Source: JBBRVW01 sp963784645 (GTDB lineage Bacteria; Actinomycetota; Actinomycetes; JACCUZ01). From it: 64,000 bases of DNA. Made by a program: the position numbers and the translations under genes. The notes beneath the pieces are model-generated. The model was not told the DNA's origin and ran no database searches. It saw nothing but the letters and a program-made list of their open reading frames with translations. Shown piece by piece: positions 18,053-26,302 of this stretch; within the stretch, counting starts at the first letter, position 1; every line of letters starts with the position of its first letter. The DNA is taken from positions 372,001-436,000 of the forward strand of contig CAWARY010000015.1 of NCBI GenBank assembly GCA_963784645.1. The letters are read 5' to 3'.

Positions 18053-18993
18053 CCGAGGAAGAGCCGCAGCAGGGCCTCGACGCGATCGGGGTCCGCTCGG
18101 CAGGCCATCGAGGGCAGTCGCACCGGCCCGGTCGGCTGACCGGCGGCCTGGATCTCGGCGGCGCGAAGCAGGTCGTCGTACCACTGGGACACCTCCAGGT
18201 GACCGACGCCGTCGATCTCCACCCAGAGAACCCTGCCGTCGGGCAGCCGCCACTCGACGTCGAGATAGCGACGGCGCCCGCGAAGGTCGGTGCGAACCGC
18301 CTGCCGGACGGGCTCGGGGAGGGCGCGTTGCCGGCAGAAGCGGACGAAGTCGATCTCGCTGAGCGCTTGCGACCCGCCCGCGACGTCCTGCAGCACCCGC
18401 TGCATGAGCCGCCGCCGCTTCACGTGACCCACCGTCTCCAGCGTCGCCAGGACCCGGTCGGTCGTCGTGAGCCGTTGCTGGACCAGTGCCGCGAGGACCC
18501 CGCCGGCGGAGCGGTCGGTGTCGGACCACGCTCCGGCGTCGACACCTGCCCGCTCGATCGTGTGGGTCCGCAGCCCCGACCGGACGACGACGTCCTCCTC
18601 ACGATGCCGCCGCGACTCGTGCACGGTGACCGGACCGAGCGCGGCCGGGATCTCGGGCGGCGCCAGCCCGCGCGCGACGATGACGTGGGTGGCCGGCCGC
18701 GGCCAGCCGGTCAGGCCACCCGCATCGAGCGCGGTCCAGGCCGCGAGCGCGGCACCCTCGCCACAGTGCAGGACAGCGCCCACTCGACGAGCCCGCTCCG
18801 TGAGAGGGCCGCAGTGCAGCACCACGACGGTGGGGCCGGCGGTGGCCCATCGACGCGCGCGGACCTGCGCCCCGACGTCGTGATCGTCGACGCCGAGGGC
18901 CATGAGCTGGGCGCGGCTGCACACCGCCTCCTGGTCGGCGTGCAGGGCAGCCAGCCCGGGCACGCAGTCGAGTGCGTCGCGACGACCGGACAT
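18037..18993 (-). CDS. DUF559/Vsr-like endonuclease-domain protein
   Basis: A 318-residue protein. The N-terminal 60 residues resemble the AbiEi-type winged-helix antitoxin domain seen in many actinobacterial proteins (AALHADQEAVCSRAQLMALG). The C-terminal domain has the pattern of a PD-(D/E)xK nuclease: SEIDFVRF, then RRRYLDVEWRLPDGRVLWVEIDG, giving Glu, Asp and E-x-D. DUF559 proteins of this kind are common, multi-copy and of unknown role. It is notable that palindromes A and B lie directly on either side, and that the last residues (LVSP and stop) are encoded by palindrome A. Nuclease activity is inference from motifs. Confidence 0.78.
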   Translation of the reverse strand: MSGRRDALDCVPGLAALHADQEAVCSRAQLMALGVDDHDVGAQVRARRWATAGPTVVVLHCGPLTERARRVGAVLHCGEGAALAAWTALDAGGLTGWPRPATHVIVARGLAPPEIPAALGPVTVHESRRHREEDVVVRSGLRTHTIERAGVDAGAWSDTDRSAGGVLAALVQQRLTTTDRVLATLETVGHVKRRRLMQRVLQDVAGGSQALSEIDFVRFCRQRALPEPVRQAVRTDLRGRRRYLDVEWRLPDGRVLWVEIDGVGHLEVSQWYDDLLRAAEIQAAGQPTGPVRLPSMACRADPDRVEALLRLFLGLVSP

Positions 18994-19092
18994 CTCACCA
19001 CCGTGGGCGACGCGACCTGCGCGGAACGGTGCGGCGCCTCCATCGGTGGACAGCGAGCAGTCGATCTCGTCCTGTGCATGACCCCTGACCGC

Positions 19093-19142
19093 AACTTGTC
19101 AGCCGCTCGCGCCGGTATACCGGCGCGAGCGGCTGACAAGTT
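19093..19142. repeat. Palindrome family copy B (50 bp, perfect)
   Basis: The two 25-base halves are exact reverse complements. Shared outer TGTCAGCC and inner GCCGG surround the copy-specific six-base segment GCTCGC; the centre is TATA. It lies 20 bp beyond the stop codon of the minus-strand MMPL gene and 99 bp upstream of the DUF559 start. Confidence 0.85.
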
Positions 19143-19162
19143 ACGGGGGCTCGCCGGCTGGG

Positions 19163-21397
19163 TCAGTGGGCGGCAGGGAGGAGGCGGTCCAGCCAGGCGG
19201 GCAGCCACCAGTTGCGACGACCGAGAACGGCCATCGCCGCCGGGAGCAGCACCGCCCGCACCAGGGTCGCGTCGATGACGACCGCGGCCGCCAGCCCGAT
19301 ACCGAGCTGCTCGAACTCGAGCAGCGACAGCGTCGCGAAGATGCTGAACACACCGACCATCACGGCGGCCGCGCTGGTCACCACGCCGGCCGAGGACGTC
19401 ACGCCGCGGGCCACAGCGGCCCTCGTCGGCTCGCCCAGTCGGTGCGCCTCCCGGACCCGGCTGACGACGAAGACGTGGTAGTCCATCGACAGCCCGAACA
19501 GGATCACGAACAGGAACAGCGGCAACCAGTCGACGATGAAGCCGCTCTCGTGCACGCCCAGCAGGCCGGTCGCCAGCCCGTGCTGGAACACCAGCGTCAG
19601 CAGGCCGTACGCCGCCCCGACCGAGAGCAGGTTCAGCACCACCGCGGTCGCGGCGATGACGACCGACCGGAAGGCGAGCGCCAGCACGACGAACGTCACG
19701 ACCAGCACGAAGCCGATCACCGCCGGCAGGTGCGCCCGGAGCGTCGCGGTGAAGTCGACCGACCCGGCCGTATCGCCGGTGACCGCCACCTCCGTGCCCG
19801 GCAGGGCGGCGCGCAGTCGCGGGACCAGGGCCGACCGTAGGTCGGCCAGCGACGCCTTCGCCCCGCTGTCGTTGAAGTCGCCGGTCATCGCCAGGTCGAC
19901 AGCGGCCGTCCGGCCGTCCGGCGCGAACCGGACCCTCGAGTCGGCGAGGTCGGCGAAGCGTCCGGTCGCAGCAGCGCCGGAGACCAGCTCGCGCACGCCG
20001 GCGCGGACCGCCGGGACGTCGAGCCTCGCGCCGTCGCCCGACCAGAGCACGACGGTGTGCGCGAACCCGGTCTGCGGGAACGCGGCAGTCATCGCGTCGT
20101 AGGTGCGCATCACCGGGATCGAGCGCGGCAACGAGTCGGCGCCCGACTCGCCGAGCCGCATGCCCAGGGCCGGGGCCGCCAGCGCGAGAAGCGCCGACCC
20201 GGCGACGACCAGGGGCACCAGCGGCCTGGCCAGCACCAACCGCATGACCCCCGGCCAGAACCGACCCGGGCCCTCGCGGCGCATCAGGTGCAGCAGCGGG
20301 ACCCGCGGTCGCTCGACCCGGTCACCGAGCAGGGACAGGACGGCGGGAAGGACCGTCAGCGAGCCGAGGACGGCCACCGCGACGACGAGCATGGTGCCGA
20401 CCGCCATCGAGCTGAACACCACGTTCCCCGACAGCAGCAGCCCTGCCATCGCCACCACCACCGCGACGCCGGAGACGACCACTGCGCGACCGCTCGTCGC
20501 AGCCGCGATGTCGATGGCCTCGCGCCGGCTCGCGCCGCGCGCCCGCTCCTCGCGCGCCCGTCGGACGTAGAAGAGCGAGTAGTCGACACCGACGGCCATG
20601 CCGATGAGCAGGATGACGCTGTTCAGCGTGTCGCTCACCGGCAGCAGGTGCGACACGAGACCGGCCAGTCCGATCGAGGTACCGACCGCCGAAAGAGCGA
20701 GCAGCAGCGGCACCCCGGCGGCGAACAGCGCTCCGAAGGTCAGCAGGAGGATTCCGAGGGTGATCGGCAGGCTGAGGGTCTCGGCGCGGGCGAAGTCGTC
20801 GGACACCACCCCGTTGATGGCGTGGTCGATCGAGGTGCCCCCCGCCTGCGCGACGGTGAGCCCCGGATGCCGGGCGGCGACCTTCGCGGTGACCGCCAGC
20901 ACGGTGTCGATCCGCTCGTCGGCCCGGTCGGCGGCCGGCGTCCCGGTCCGGCCGTCGACGTCCAGGACGACGGGGAGCAGGGCGGACCGGCCGTCGGCCG
21001 ACCGCACCAGGGCACCCACCGACGCGACAGCCGGCAGCGCCTCGAGCCCGCTCCGCAGCTGACCGGTCACGTCGCGGGTCTCGTCCCGGCCGAGGGTCGA
21101 CCCCCGTGGCGCCTGGACGAGGATCCGCTCGGTGAGATCTGCGGGGAAGCCGGCCTGCTCGAGCCGGCGGTCGGCCCGGCCGGACTCACCGGCGCCGGTG
21201 TCGCCGTCGCTGAGTGTCCGGGTGCCGGCCATGGCCCCGCCCGTCACGGCGGCGACGACGAGCAGCAGCCACAGCAGCAGCGCCGTCCACCGGTGCCGGG
21301 TGCTCCAGCGGGCGAGGCGCTCGGCGGCGCCCGGGCGCCCGGAAGGCGCATCGCGGCCGTCGGCGCGGACCTGGTCGTGGCGTGCGGTGAGGGTCAT
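19163..21397 (-). CDS. MMPL/RND-family membrane transporter
   Basis: A 744-residue transporter of the MMPL branch of the RND superfamily, which moves lipids or hydrophobic compounds outward using the proton gradient. The layout is symmetrical: one TM helix near residue 38 (TALLLWLLLVVAAVTGG), an external domain, five TM helices (with GVDYSLFYVRRAREERARG), then a second external domain and five more TM helices (with FGLSMDYHVFVVSRVREAH). GxDYxLF and GLSMDY are the family signatures. The ATG has CGGAGC seven bases before it. It is divergent from the histidine kinase (227 bp), which may control it. Substrate unknown. Confidence 0.9.
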   Translation of the reverse strand: MTLTARHDQVRADGRDAPSGRPGAAERLARWSTRHRWTALLLWLLLVVAAVTGGAMAGTRTLSDGDTGAGESGRADRRLEQAGFPADLTERILVQAPRGSTLGRDETRDVTGQLRSGLEALPAVASVGALVRSADGRSALLPVVLDVDGRTGTPAADRADERIDTVLAVTAKVAARHPGLTVAQAGGTSIDHAINGVVSDDFARAETLSLPITLGILLLTFGALFAAGVPLLLALSAVGTSIGLAGLVSHLLPVSDTLNSVILLIGMAVGVDYSLFYVRRAREERARGASRREAIDIAAATSGRAVVVSGVAVVVAMAGLLLSGNVVFSSMAVGTMLVVAVAVLGSLTVLPAVLSLLGDRVERPRVPLLHLMRREGPGRFWPGVMRLVLARPLVPLVVAGSALLALAAPALGMRLGESGADSLPRSIPVMRTYDAMTAAFPQTGFAHTVVLWSGDGARLDVPAVRAGVRELVSGAAATGRFADLADSRVRFAPDGRTAAVDLAMTGDFNDSGAKASLADLRSALVPRLRAALPGTEVAVTGDTAGSVDFTATLRAHLPAVIGFVLVVTFVVLALAFRSVVIAATAVVLNLLSVGAAYGLLTLVFQHGLATGLLGVHESGFIVDWLPLFLFVILFGLSMDYHVFVVSRVREAHRLGEPTRAAVARGVTSSAGVVTSAAAVMVGVFSIFATLSLLEFEQLGIGLAAAVVIDATLVRAVLLPAAMAVLGRRNWWLPAWLDRLLPAAH

Positions 21398-21624
21398 GCC
21401 GGGCTCCGTGTCTCGTGTCGGCCGGGCCTCGGTGAGGCGGTGGCCCGTCTGTCGTCCACCGTCGCGGGGCCGGTCCGCCGCGTCTCTGCGGCCAGCGGCC
21501 GAACGGGGGTGGGGACAACCCCCGGTCAGGTCGGCGGGCTGACCGGCTGCCGCGCGGCCCGGCCGATCTCTAGCGTGGTCACGACGGCGCGACCGACGTG
21601 CCACCACCGGACGAGGAGCAGGAC

Positions 21625-22866
21625 ATGAGGAGCAGGTGGCTCGTCCGGCCGTTCCTCGAGCTCGGCTACCTCGTCTCCGGCCTGTTCGCCGGCGTCGTCA
21701 CCGCCACGGTCGCGATCACCTGCGTGGCCTTGAGCGTCGGGCTGCTCCCCGCCTTCCTGCTCGGGCTCCCGGTCGCCGCCCTGACAGTTCTCGTCGTGCA
21801 CGGCCTGGCCCGGATGGAGCGCGCCCGCGCGGCAGCGATCCTCGGCGTCGAGCTGCCCGGCCGGCCGCTGCGTCCCGTCCCGGACGCCGGCTGGATCCGC
21901 CGTACGGCGGTGCGGGCCCGCTCGTCGGAGTTCTGGAAGGAGGCGGCGTACGCCGTGCTGCTGCTGCCGCTCGGGGCGGTGTCGGCGAGCCTGGTCGTCG
22001 CCGACTGGGCGGCAGCCGCCGCCGGTCTGACGCTCCCCCTGTACCTCGGCCTGCTGCCCGGCGACGAGGGGATCACCTGGCTGCACTGGCCGGTCGGGCT
22101 GGAGGCGGTCGCCGGGTTCGGGGCCGGCCTGGTGATGCTCTTCGTCGCCCGGCTGGTCGGCGCCGGGTTCACCGCGGCCCACCTTGCGCTGGCCCGCGCC
22201 CTGCTCTCCCCCAGCGGCACCGAGGCACTGCGGCTGCAGGTCAGCTCGCTGCGCGAGACCCGGGCCCGGGTCGTCGACGCGGCCGACGCCGAGCGGCGCC
22301 GGATCGAGCGCGACCTGCACGACGGCACCCAGCAGCAGCTCGTCGCCCTCGCGATGAGCCTCGGCCGGGCCAAGGAGAAGCTGGACACCGACCCGGACGG
22401 TGCCCGCGAGCTCGTGGCGCAGGCCCACCAGGAGGCCAAGGACTCCATCACCGCCCTGCGCGACGTCGTGCGCGGCGTGCACCCCGCGGTCCTCACCGAC
22501 CGTGGGCTCGATGCCGCACTCTCGGCGCTCGCGGCCCGGTCCCCCGTCCCGGTGCACCTGGACGTCGACGTGCCGGAGCGCCCGGGACCGACCATCGAGG
22601 CCATCGCCTACTTCGTCGTCAGCGAGGCGCTCACCAACGTCGCCAAGCACGCCGCCGCCACGCGCGCCGACGTGCACGTGGAGCGCGACGGTGACCGGCT
22701 GCTGGTGTCCGTCTCCGACAACGGCCGCGGCGGCGCCACCGACGCACCCGGCGGCGGCCTCGCCGGGCTGCGCGACCGGGTGCGCGCCGTCGACGGCACG
22801 TTCCGCCTCCGGAGCCCGCACGACGCCGGGACCACGATCACCGTGGAGGTGCCGTGCGCGTCCTGA
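21625..22866 (+). CDS. NarL/DesK-type sensor histidine kinase
   Basis: A 413-residue membrane sensor kinase. An N-terminal sensor region with about four hydrophobic segments (residues 10-60 and 105-190) precedes a HisKA_3 dimerisation domain with the phosphoacceptor His232 in RRRIERDLHDGTQQQLVALA. The HATPase domain shows EALTNVAKHA (N-box) and DNGRGG and GGLAGLRDRV (G-boxes). The ATG is preceded by GAGGAG. It overlaps the response regulator gene by 13 bp, so the two proteins are made together. The stimulus is not evident; the LiaS/DesK-like design and the DUF4097 neighbour suggest envelope stress (inference). Confidence 0.92.
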   Translation: MRSRWLVRPFLELGYLVSGLFAGVVTATVAITCVALSVGLLPAFLLGLPVAALTVLVVHGLARMERARAAAILGVELPGRPLRPVPDAGWIRRTAVRARSSEFWKEAAYAVLLLPLGAVSASLVVADWAAAAAGLTLPLYLGLLPGDEGITWLHWPVGLEAVAGFGAGLVMLFVARLVGAGFTAAHLALARALLSPSGTEALRLQVSSLRETRARVVDAADAERRRIERDLHDGTQQQLVALAMSLGRAKEKLDTDPDGARELVAQAHQEAKDSITALRDVVRGVHPAVLTDRGLDAALSALAARSPVPVHLDVDVPERPGPTIEAIAYFVVSEALTNVAKHAAATRADVHVERDGDRLLVSVSDNGRGGATDAPGGGLAGLRDRVRAVDGTFRLRSPHDAGTTITVEVPCAS

Positions 22867-23498
22867 TCGCCGAGGACTCGGTGCTGCTGCGCCAGGGTCT
22901 GGTGCACCTGCTCACCGACGCCGGCATGGAGGTGGTCGCGGCTGTCGACGACGCCGAGCAGCTGTTGCGGGCCGTCGACGCGCACGCTCCCGACATCTGC
23001 GTCGTCGACATCCGGATGCCGCCGACCCACACCGACGAGGGCGTGCGCGCCGCACTGGTGATCCGCGCTCAGCACCCCGAGGTCGGCGTGCTGATGCTCA
23101 GCCAGTACGTCGAGGAGCGCTACGCCACCGACCTCATCGCGTCCGACACCCGCGGCTTCGGCTACCTGCTCAAGGACCGGGTGGCCGACGTCACGGACTT
23201 CCTCGAGGCCGTCCGCCGGGTCGCTGCCGGCGGCACCGCGCTCGACCCCGAGGTCGTGTCGCAGCTGCTGGTCCGCAGCCGCCGCCAGGACCCGCTCGCC
23301 GGCCTGACGCCGCGCGAGACCGATGTCATCCGGCTGATGGCGGAAGGCCGGTCCAACACCGGGATCGCCGCCGGGCTCGTCGTCACCGAGGGAGCCGTGG
23401 AGAAGCACGTCAGCTCCATCTTCACCAAGCTCGGCCTGCCCCCGGCCGAGCAGGACCACCGCCGGGTACTTGCCGTCCTGCGGTGGATCGAGGGTTAG
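22854..23498 (+). CDS. NarL/LuxR-family response regulator
   Basis: A 214-residue regulator. The receiver domain has acidic residues at the N-terminus (IAEDSVLLRQGL), phosphoacceptor Asp52 in VVDIRMPPTHTDEG, and Lys in YLLKDRV. The C-terminal LuxR-type HTH reads LTPRETDVIRLMAEGRSNTGIAAGLVV, with the recognition helix TEGAVEKHVSSIFTKLGL. The GTG start overlaps the kinase gene by 13 bp. Likely targets are its own operon, including the DUF4097 gene that follows by 9 bp, and perhaps the divergent MMPL gene. These are inferences from spacing. Confidence 0.92.
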   Translation: MRVLIAEDSVLLRQGLVHLLTDAGMEVVAAVDDAEQLLRAVDAHAPDICVVDIRMPPTHTDEGVRAALVIRAQHPEVGVLMLSQYVEERYATDLIASDTRGFGYLLKDRVADVTDFLEAVRRVAAGGTALDPEVVSQLLVRSRRQDPLAGLTPRETDVIRLMAEGRSNTGIAAGLVVTEGAVEKHVSSIFTKLGLPPAEQDHRRVLAVLRWIEG

Positions 23499-23507
23499 GA
23501 GACCCCC

Positions 23508-24329
23508 ATGATCACCCGGACCGCACCCACCGGCACCGCGCTGCCCCCGCCGCCCGCGGCTCCGGACAGCCACCACACCGCGGTGCGCGTGCTCGCCGTC
23601 GGCGTAGCCGTGCTGCTCGTGGCGTACGGCGCCGTCGTGCTCGCCAGCCTCCTCGCGCGCCAGACACGCACCAGCACCGCCACGTTCGACGGCATCACGT
23701 CGGTGCAGCTGGACACCACCTTCGAGTCGGTCGACGTCCTCGGCACCGACGGCGCCTCGACCGTCGACGTCGAGCGGCGCTGGACCTGGTCGACGAAGGA
23801 GCCCACGATCCGCACCCGACAGGTCGGCGACCGGCTCGTCGTCTCGTCCGACTGCACCTGGAGCCCGGGGATGCCGTGCAGCGGACGGGTCCGGCTCACC
23901 GTGCCGGTGGACGTCGCCGTGCTCGGCGGCTCCTCGGACGGCCACCTGCTGATCTCCGGCCTCACCGGCGCGGTCGACGTCCACCAGTCCGACGGCGCCA
24001 TCGAGCTGCGCGATGTCACGGGGCCCCTGCGGCTGTCCACCAGCGACGGCTCGGTCAGGGCGACCGGCCTCACGTCCGAGCGGGTCACCGCCGACACCTC
24101 CGACGGCAGCGTCCGGCTGGAGTTCGCCGAGCCGCCGACCTCGGTGCGGGTGTCGAGCAGCGACGGCTCCGTCGAGGTCGCGGTACCGGGCGACGGCACG
24201 GCGTACGCGGTAGCGGTGACGGTCTCGGACGGGTCCAGGCAGGTCGACGTGCCGACCGACCCGGCGTCCTCGCACCGGATCGTCGTCCACACCAGCGACG
24301 GGTCGGTGCGCGTCGTCCCGGCGGGCTGA
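23508..24329 (+). CDS. DUF4097 membrane-anchored beta-repeat protein
   Basis: A 273-residue protein with an N-terminal Pro-rich tail, one TM helix (about residues 24-46) and an extracytoplasmic DUF4097-type beta-helical domain. The domain contains regularly spaced SDG repeats: SSDGHLLI, QSDGAIEL, TSDGSVRA, TSDGSVRL, SSDGSVEV, VSDGSRQV and TSDGSVRV. Such proteins follow LiaRS/DesRK-type kinases and are thought to act in envelope stress. It starts 9 bp after the regulator stop and is probably in the same operon. The number of SDG turns could vary between strains, because the repeats are also similar at DNA level. Confidence 0.85.
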   Translation: MITRTAPTGTALPPPPAAPDSHHTAVRVLAVGVAVLLVAYGAVVLASLLARQTRTSTATFDGITSVQLDTTFESVDVLGTDGASTVDVERRWTWSTKEPTIRTRQVGDRLVVSSDCTWSPGMPCSGRVRLTVPVDVAVLGGSSDGHLLISGLTGAVDVHQSDGAIELRDVTGPLRLSTSDGSVRATGLTSERVTADTSDGSVRLEFAEPPTSVRVSSSDGSVEVAVPGDGTAYAVAVTVSDGSRQVDVPTDPASSHRIVVHTSDGSVRVVPAG

Positions 24330-24410
24330 AGGTCGCGCGGACCGTCGTGTCACACCTGGGGCCGCTCACCGCGTCACAGAGGTAGGACAGGGAGCAGCCC
24401 GAGGAGGACG

Positions 24411-24914
24411 GTGACCAGCGAACAGGACTTCGTCGAGCTGGCCACCGCGCGCGGGTCGGCGCTGTTCCGCACGGCCTGGCTGCTGACGGGCGACTGGCAC
24501 CTCGCCGAGGACCTGGTGCAGGAGGCGCTCGGCCGCATCTACGCGCGGTGGTCGCGGGTAGCCGCTGCCGACGAGCCGGCGGCGTACGCCCAGACGGTGC
24601 TCCTGCGCACGTTCCTCAGCCACCGCCGACGGCGCAGCAGCACCGAGCGCCCCACCGACCGGACCGAGATGCCTGACGACGCCGCGAACGAGTCCGACCT
24701 GCCGCTGCGGGTGGCGCTGATGGACGCGCTCGGCCGCCTCGACCGGATCGACCGGGCCGTGGTGGTGCTGCGCTACTGGGACGACCTGGACGCGCCGGCC
24801 ACCGGCGCCCTGGTCGGCCTCAGTCCCGCAGCCGTCCGCACCCGGTGCAGCCGGGCGCTCGGCCGGCTGCGCGAGGTGCTCGGCGACGACCTGGCCGACC
24901 TGCTGGCGCGATGA
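24411..24914 (+). CDS. SigE-family RNA polymerase sigma factor
   Basis: A 167-residue ECF-like sigma factor of the actinobacterial SigE family. Region 2 reads FVELATARGSALFRTAWLL and LAEDLVQEALGRIYARW; region 4 reads VVVLRYWDDLDAPATGALVG and SPAAVRTRCSRALGRLRE. The GTG start has GAGGAGGAC directly upstream. The next gene, 33 bp downstream, encodes a membrane protein that could be its anti-sigma factor. The 81-bp region before it holds no promoter that I could identify with confidence. The regulon is unknown. Confidence 0.9.
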   Translation: MTSEQDFVELATARGSALFRTAWLLTGDWHLAEDLVQEALGRIYARWSRVAAADEPAAYAQTVLLRTFLSHRRRRSSTERPTDRTEMPDDAANESDLPLRVALMDALGRLDRIDRAVVVLRYWDDLDAPATGALVGLSPAAVRTRCSRALGRLREVLGDDLADLLAR

Positions 24915-24947
24915 CCCCCCGACGACCGCTCCCATGACGGAGGAGAC

Positions 24948-25556
24948 ATGAGCTTCGAGGACCACCTGCGCGCCGCCATGCGCCGCAGCGTCGACACCCT
25001 CGTCCCGCCGGTCACCGGCCTCGCCGGCGAGGGGCTGCGGCGCGGCCGGGGGCTACGCCGCCGGCGGCTGGTCACCGCGGGCGTGGCAGCCGGGGTCGCC
25101 ACCCTCGCCGTCGCCGCCGGTGTCACCGCCGCGGTCACCGGGGCCGGCGACGACGACGCCTCCCGGACGGTCCCTGCCGGCCGGACGACCTGCGACACCG
25201 CGCTGAGCAACGGGGTCCTGCCGGAGTGGGCCCGCGACGGCTTCTCCGACCCCGAGCCGCGGGTCGCGCACGCGACCAGCGAGGACGGCCGGATGGTCGC
25301 AATCCTGTTCGGGCCGTTGACGTCGCCGTCCGCGCCCGGGCGGAACAACAAGATCCTCTGGGTGGAGCGGCCGGACTCGGCCGGGACCCCGCTGCACATC
25401 GACGCGGTCCTCCCCGGCACCGGCACCCAGGTCACGCGCGACCTCGGCGGACCCGGCCCCTCGACCGTGGACCTGCCCGCCCCGGGGTGCTGGACGCTCG
25501 CCCTGTCCTTCGGCGGCCACCGGGACGTCATCCACCTGGCGTACGGCCGCCCCTGA
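24948..25556 (+). CDS. Single-pass membrane protein, possible anti-sigma partner
   Basis: A 202-residue protein. A cytoplasmic N-terminus of about 40 residues (SFEDHLRAAMRRSVDTLVPP, then an Arg-rich stretch) is followed by one TM helix (about residues 42-65) and an external domain that I do not recognise. Genes directly after SigE-family sigma factors in actinobacteria often have this design and are assumed to restrain the sigma factor, but no zinc anti-sigma motif (HxxxCxxC) is present. Its ATG has GGAGGAG upstream. It ends 19 bp before palindrome C. Confidence 0.65.
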   Translation: MSFEDHLRAAMRRSVDTLVPPVTGLAGEGLRRGRGLRRRRLVTAGVAAGVATLAVAAGVTAAVTGAGDDDASRTVPAGRTTCDTALSNGVLPEWARDGFSDPEPRVAHATSEDGRMVAILFGPLTSPSAPGRNNKILWVERPDSAGTPLHIDAVLPGTGTQVTRDLGGPGPSTVDLPAPGCWTLALSFGGHRDVIHLAYGRP

Positions 25557-25575
25557 CCCGCGGCGGGCGATCCGC

Positions 25576-25623
25576 ACCTGTCAGCCGCTGGCGCCGGTAT
25601 ACCGGCGCCAGCGGCTGACAGGT
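25576..25623. repeat. Palindrome family copy C (48 bp, perfect)
   Basis: Halves 25576-25599 and 25600-25623 are exact reverse complements. The outer arm is ACC plus TGTCAGCC, the variable six-base segment is GCTGGC, then GCCGG and the TATA centre. With one bulged base the pairing extends outward by TCCGC/GCGGA (25571-25629). It lies between convergent genes, 19 bp after one stop and 17 bp after the other, the classical place for a two-way terminator. Confidence 0.85.
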
Positions 25624-25640
25624 TGCGGAACCGCAGGAGG

Positions 25641-26204
25641 TCAGAGGTCGCGGTCGAGCCGGCGGGACATCTCCCGCAGCGCCTTCTCGGCGGCCGCGGC
25701 CACGGCCGGCTCGGGGTCGTCGAGGCGGTCCCGCACCGCGTCGGCATCCTCCGCCTCGCCCACGCGCGCCAGGGCGCGGACCGCCGCGACCCGCACCCGC
25801 GGGACCTCGTCGGCCGTCCGCCGGCCCAGCGCCTCGGCCGCCGCCCCGATCTCCTGCGCCCGGACGACCTTCGCGCACATCTCGCGTACCCGCCACGCGT
25901 CGTCGTCGAGCCCCGCGACGACGGCGGCCGCCGCCTGCGGCCGGTAGCCGTGCAGGAGGCCACGGGCAGCCCAGACCCGGGGCCAGTGGTCCAGGGCGAG
26001 CGCCTGGTCGACCATGGTGGCCGAGCTGCGGCCACCGACCCAGTCGAGAGCCGGCGCGGCGGGGTCGGTCCAGTCGCCGCCGCGCAGCAGATCGGTGCAC
26101 CAGTCGGCGACCGCGTCCACACCGACCACTCGCACGAGCGCCTGCAGCCGGTCGGCCGGCCGGGCGGCGACCTCGCGGTCCGTGGGCCGGCGGACCGGCG
26201 TCAT
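25641..26204 (-). CDS. HEAT-repeat-like protein
   Basis: About 187 residues from the ATG that lies downstream of palindrome D; a longer frame would start inside that repeat. The sequence is made of Ala/Arg/Val-rich helical pairs such as DDDAWRVREMCAKVVRAQE, VPRVRVAAVRALARVGEAED and DPEPAVAAAAEKALREM, the pattern of HEAT or PBS-lyase HEAT repeats. These form curved scaffolds for protein binding. No catalytic motif is seen. The gene is bracketed by palindromes C and D, as the DUF559 gene is by A and B. Partner unknown. Confidence 0.72.
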   Translation of the reverse strand: MTPVRRPTDREVAARPADRLQALVRVVGVDAVADWCTDLLRGGDWTDPAAPALDWVGGRSSATMVDQALALDHWPRVWAARGLLHGYRPQAAAAVVAGLDDDAWRVREMCAKVVRAQEIGAAAEALGRRTADEVPRVRVAAVRALARVGEAEDADAVRDRLDDPEPAVAAAAEKALREMSRRLDRDL

Positions 26205-26238
26205 GGCACGCCCCGCACCGGCGGCGCGCCAGACCCGC

Positions 26239-26286
26239 ACCTGTCAGCCGCGCGCGCCGGGATACCGGCGCCAGCGGCTGACACGT
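26239..26286. repeat. Palindrome family copy D (48 bp, decayed)
   Basis: The same outer arms (TGTCAGCC/GGCTGACA) and inner GCCGG/CCGGC are present, but four positions no longer pair: one near the outer edge, two in the variable segment (left GCGCGC, right the complement of GCTGGC), and one at the centre, which reads GATA in place of TATA. The right arm matches copy C, so C and D may share a recent source. It ends 16 bp beyond the stop of the minus-strand response regulator. Confidence 0.75.
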
Positions 26287-26302
26287 AGCGGAACAAGACC
26301 GG

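Noticed and set aside
16445..18529. 694-codon minus-strand frame between the YjbR-like and DUF559 genes
   Set aside because: Arg/Pro/Gly-rich, it crosses palindrome A and conflicts with the clear YcaQ-like frame.
15874..19278. 1134-codon open frame on the plus strand
   Set aside because: It runs across the third GNAT gene, the YjbR-like, YcaQ-like and DUF559 genes and two palindromes. Composition is Arg/Gly/His-rich with no domain; it is a GC-bias artefact.
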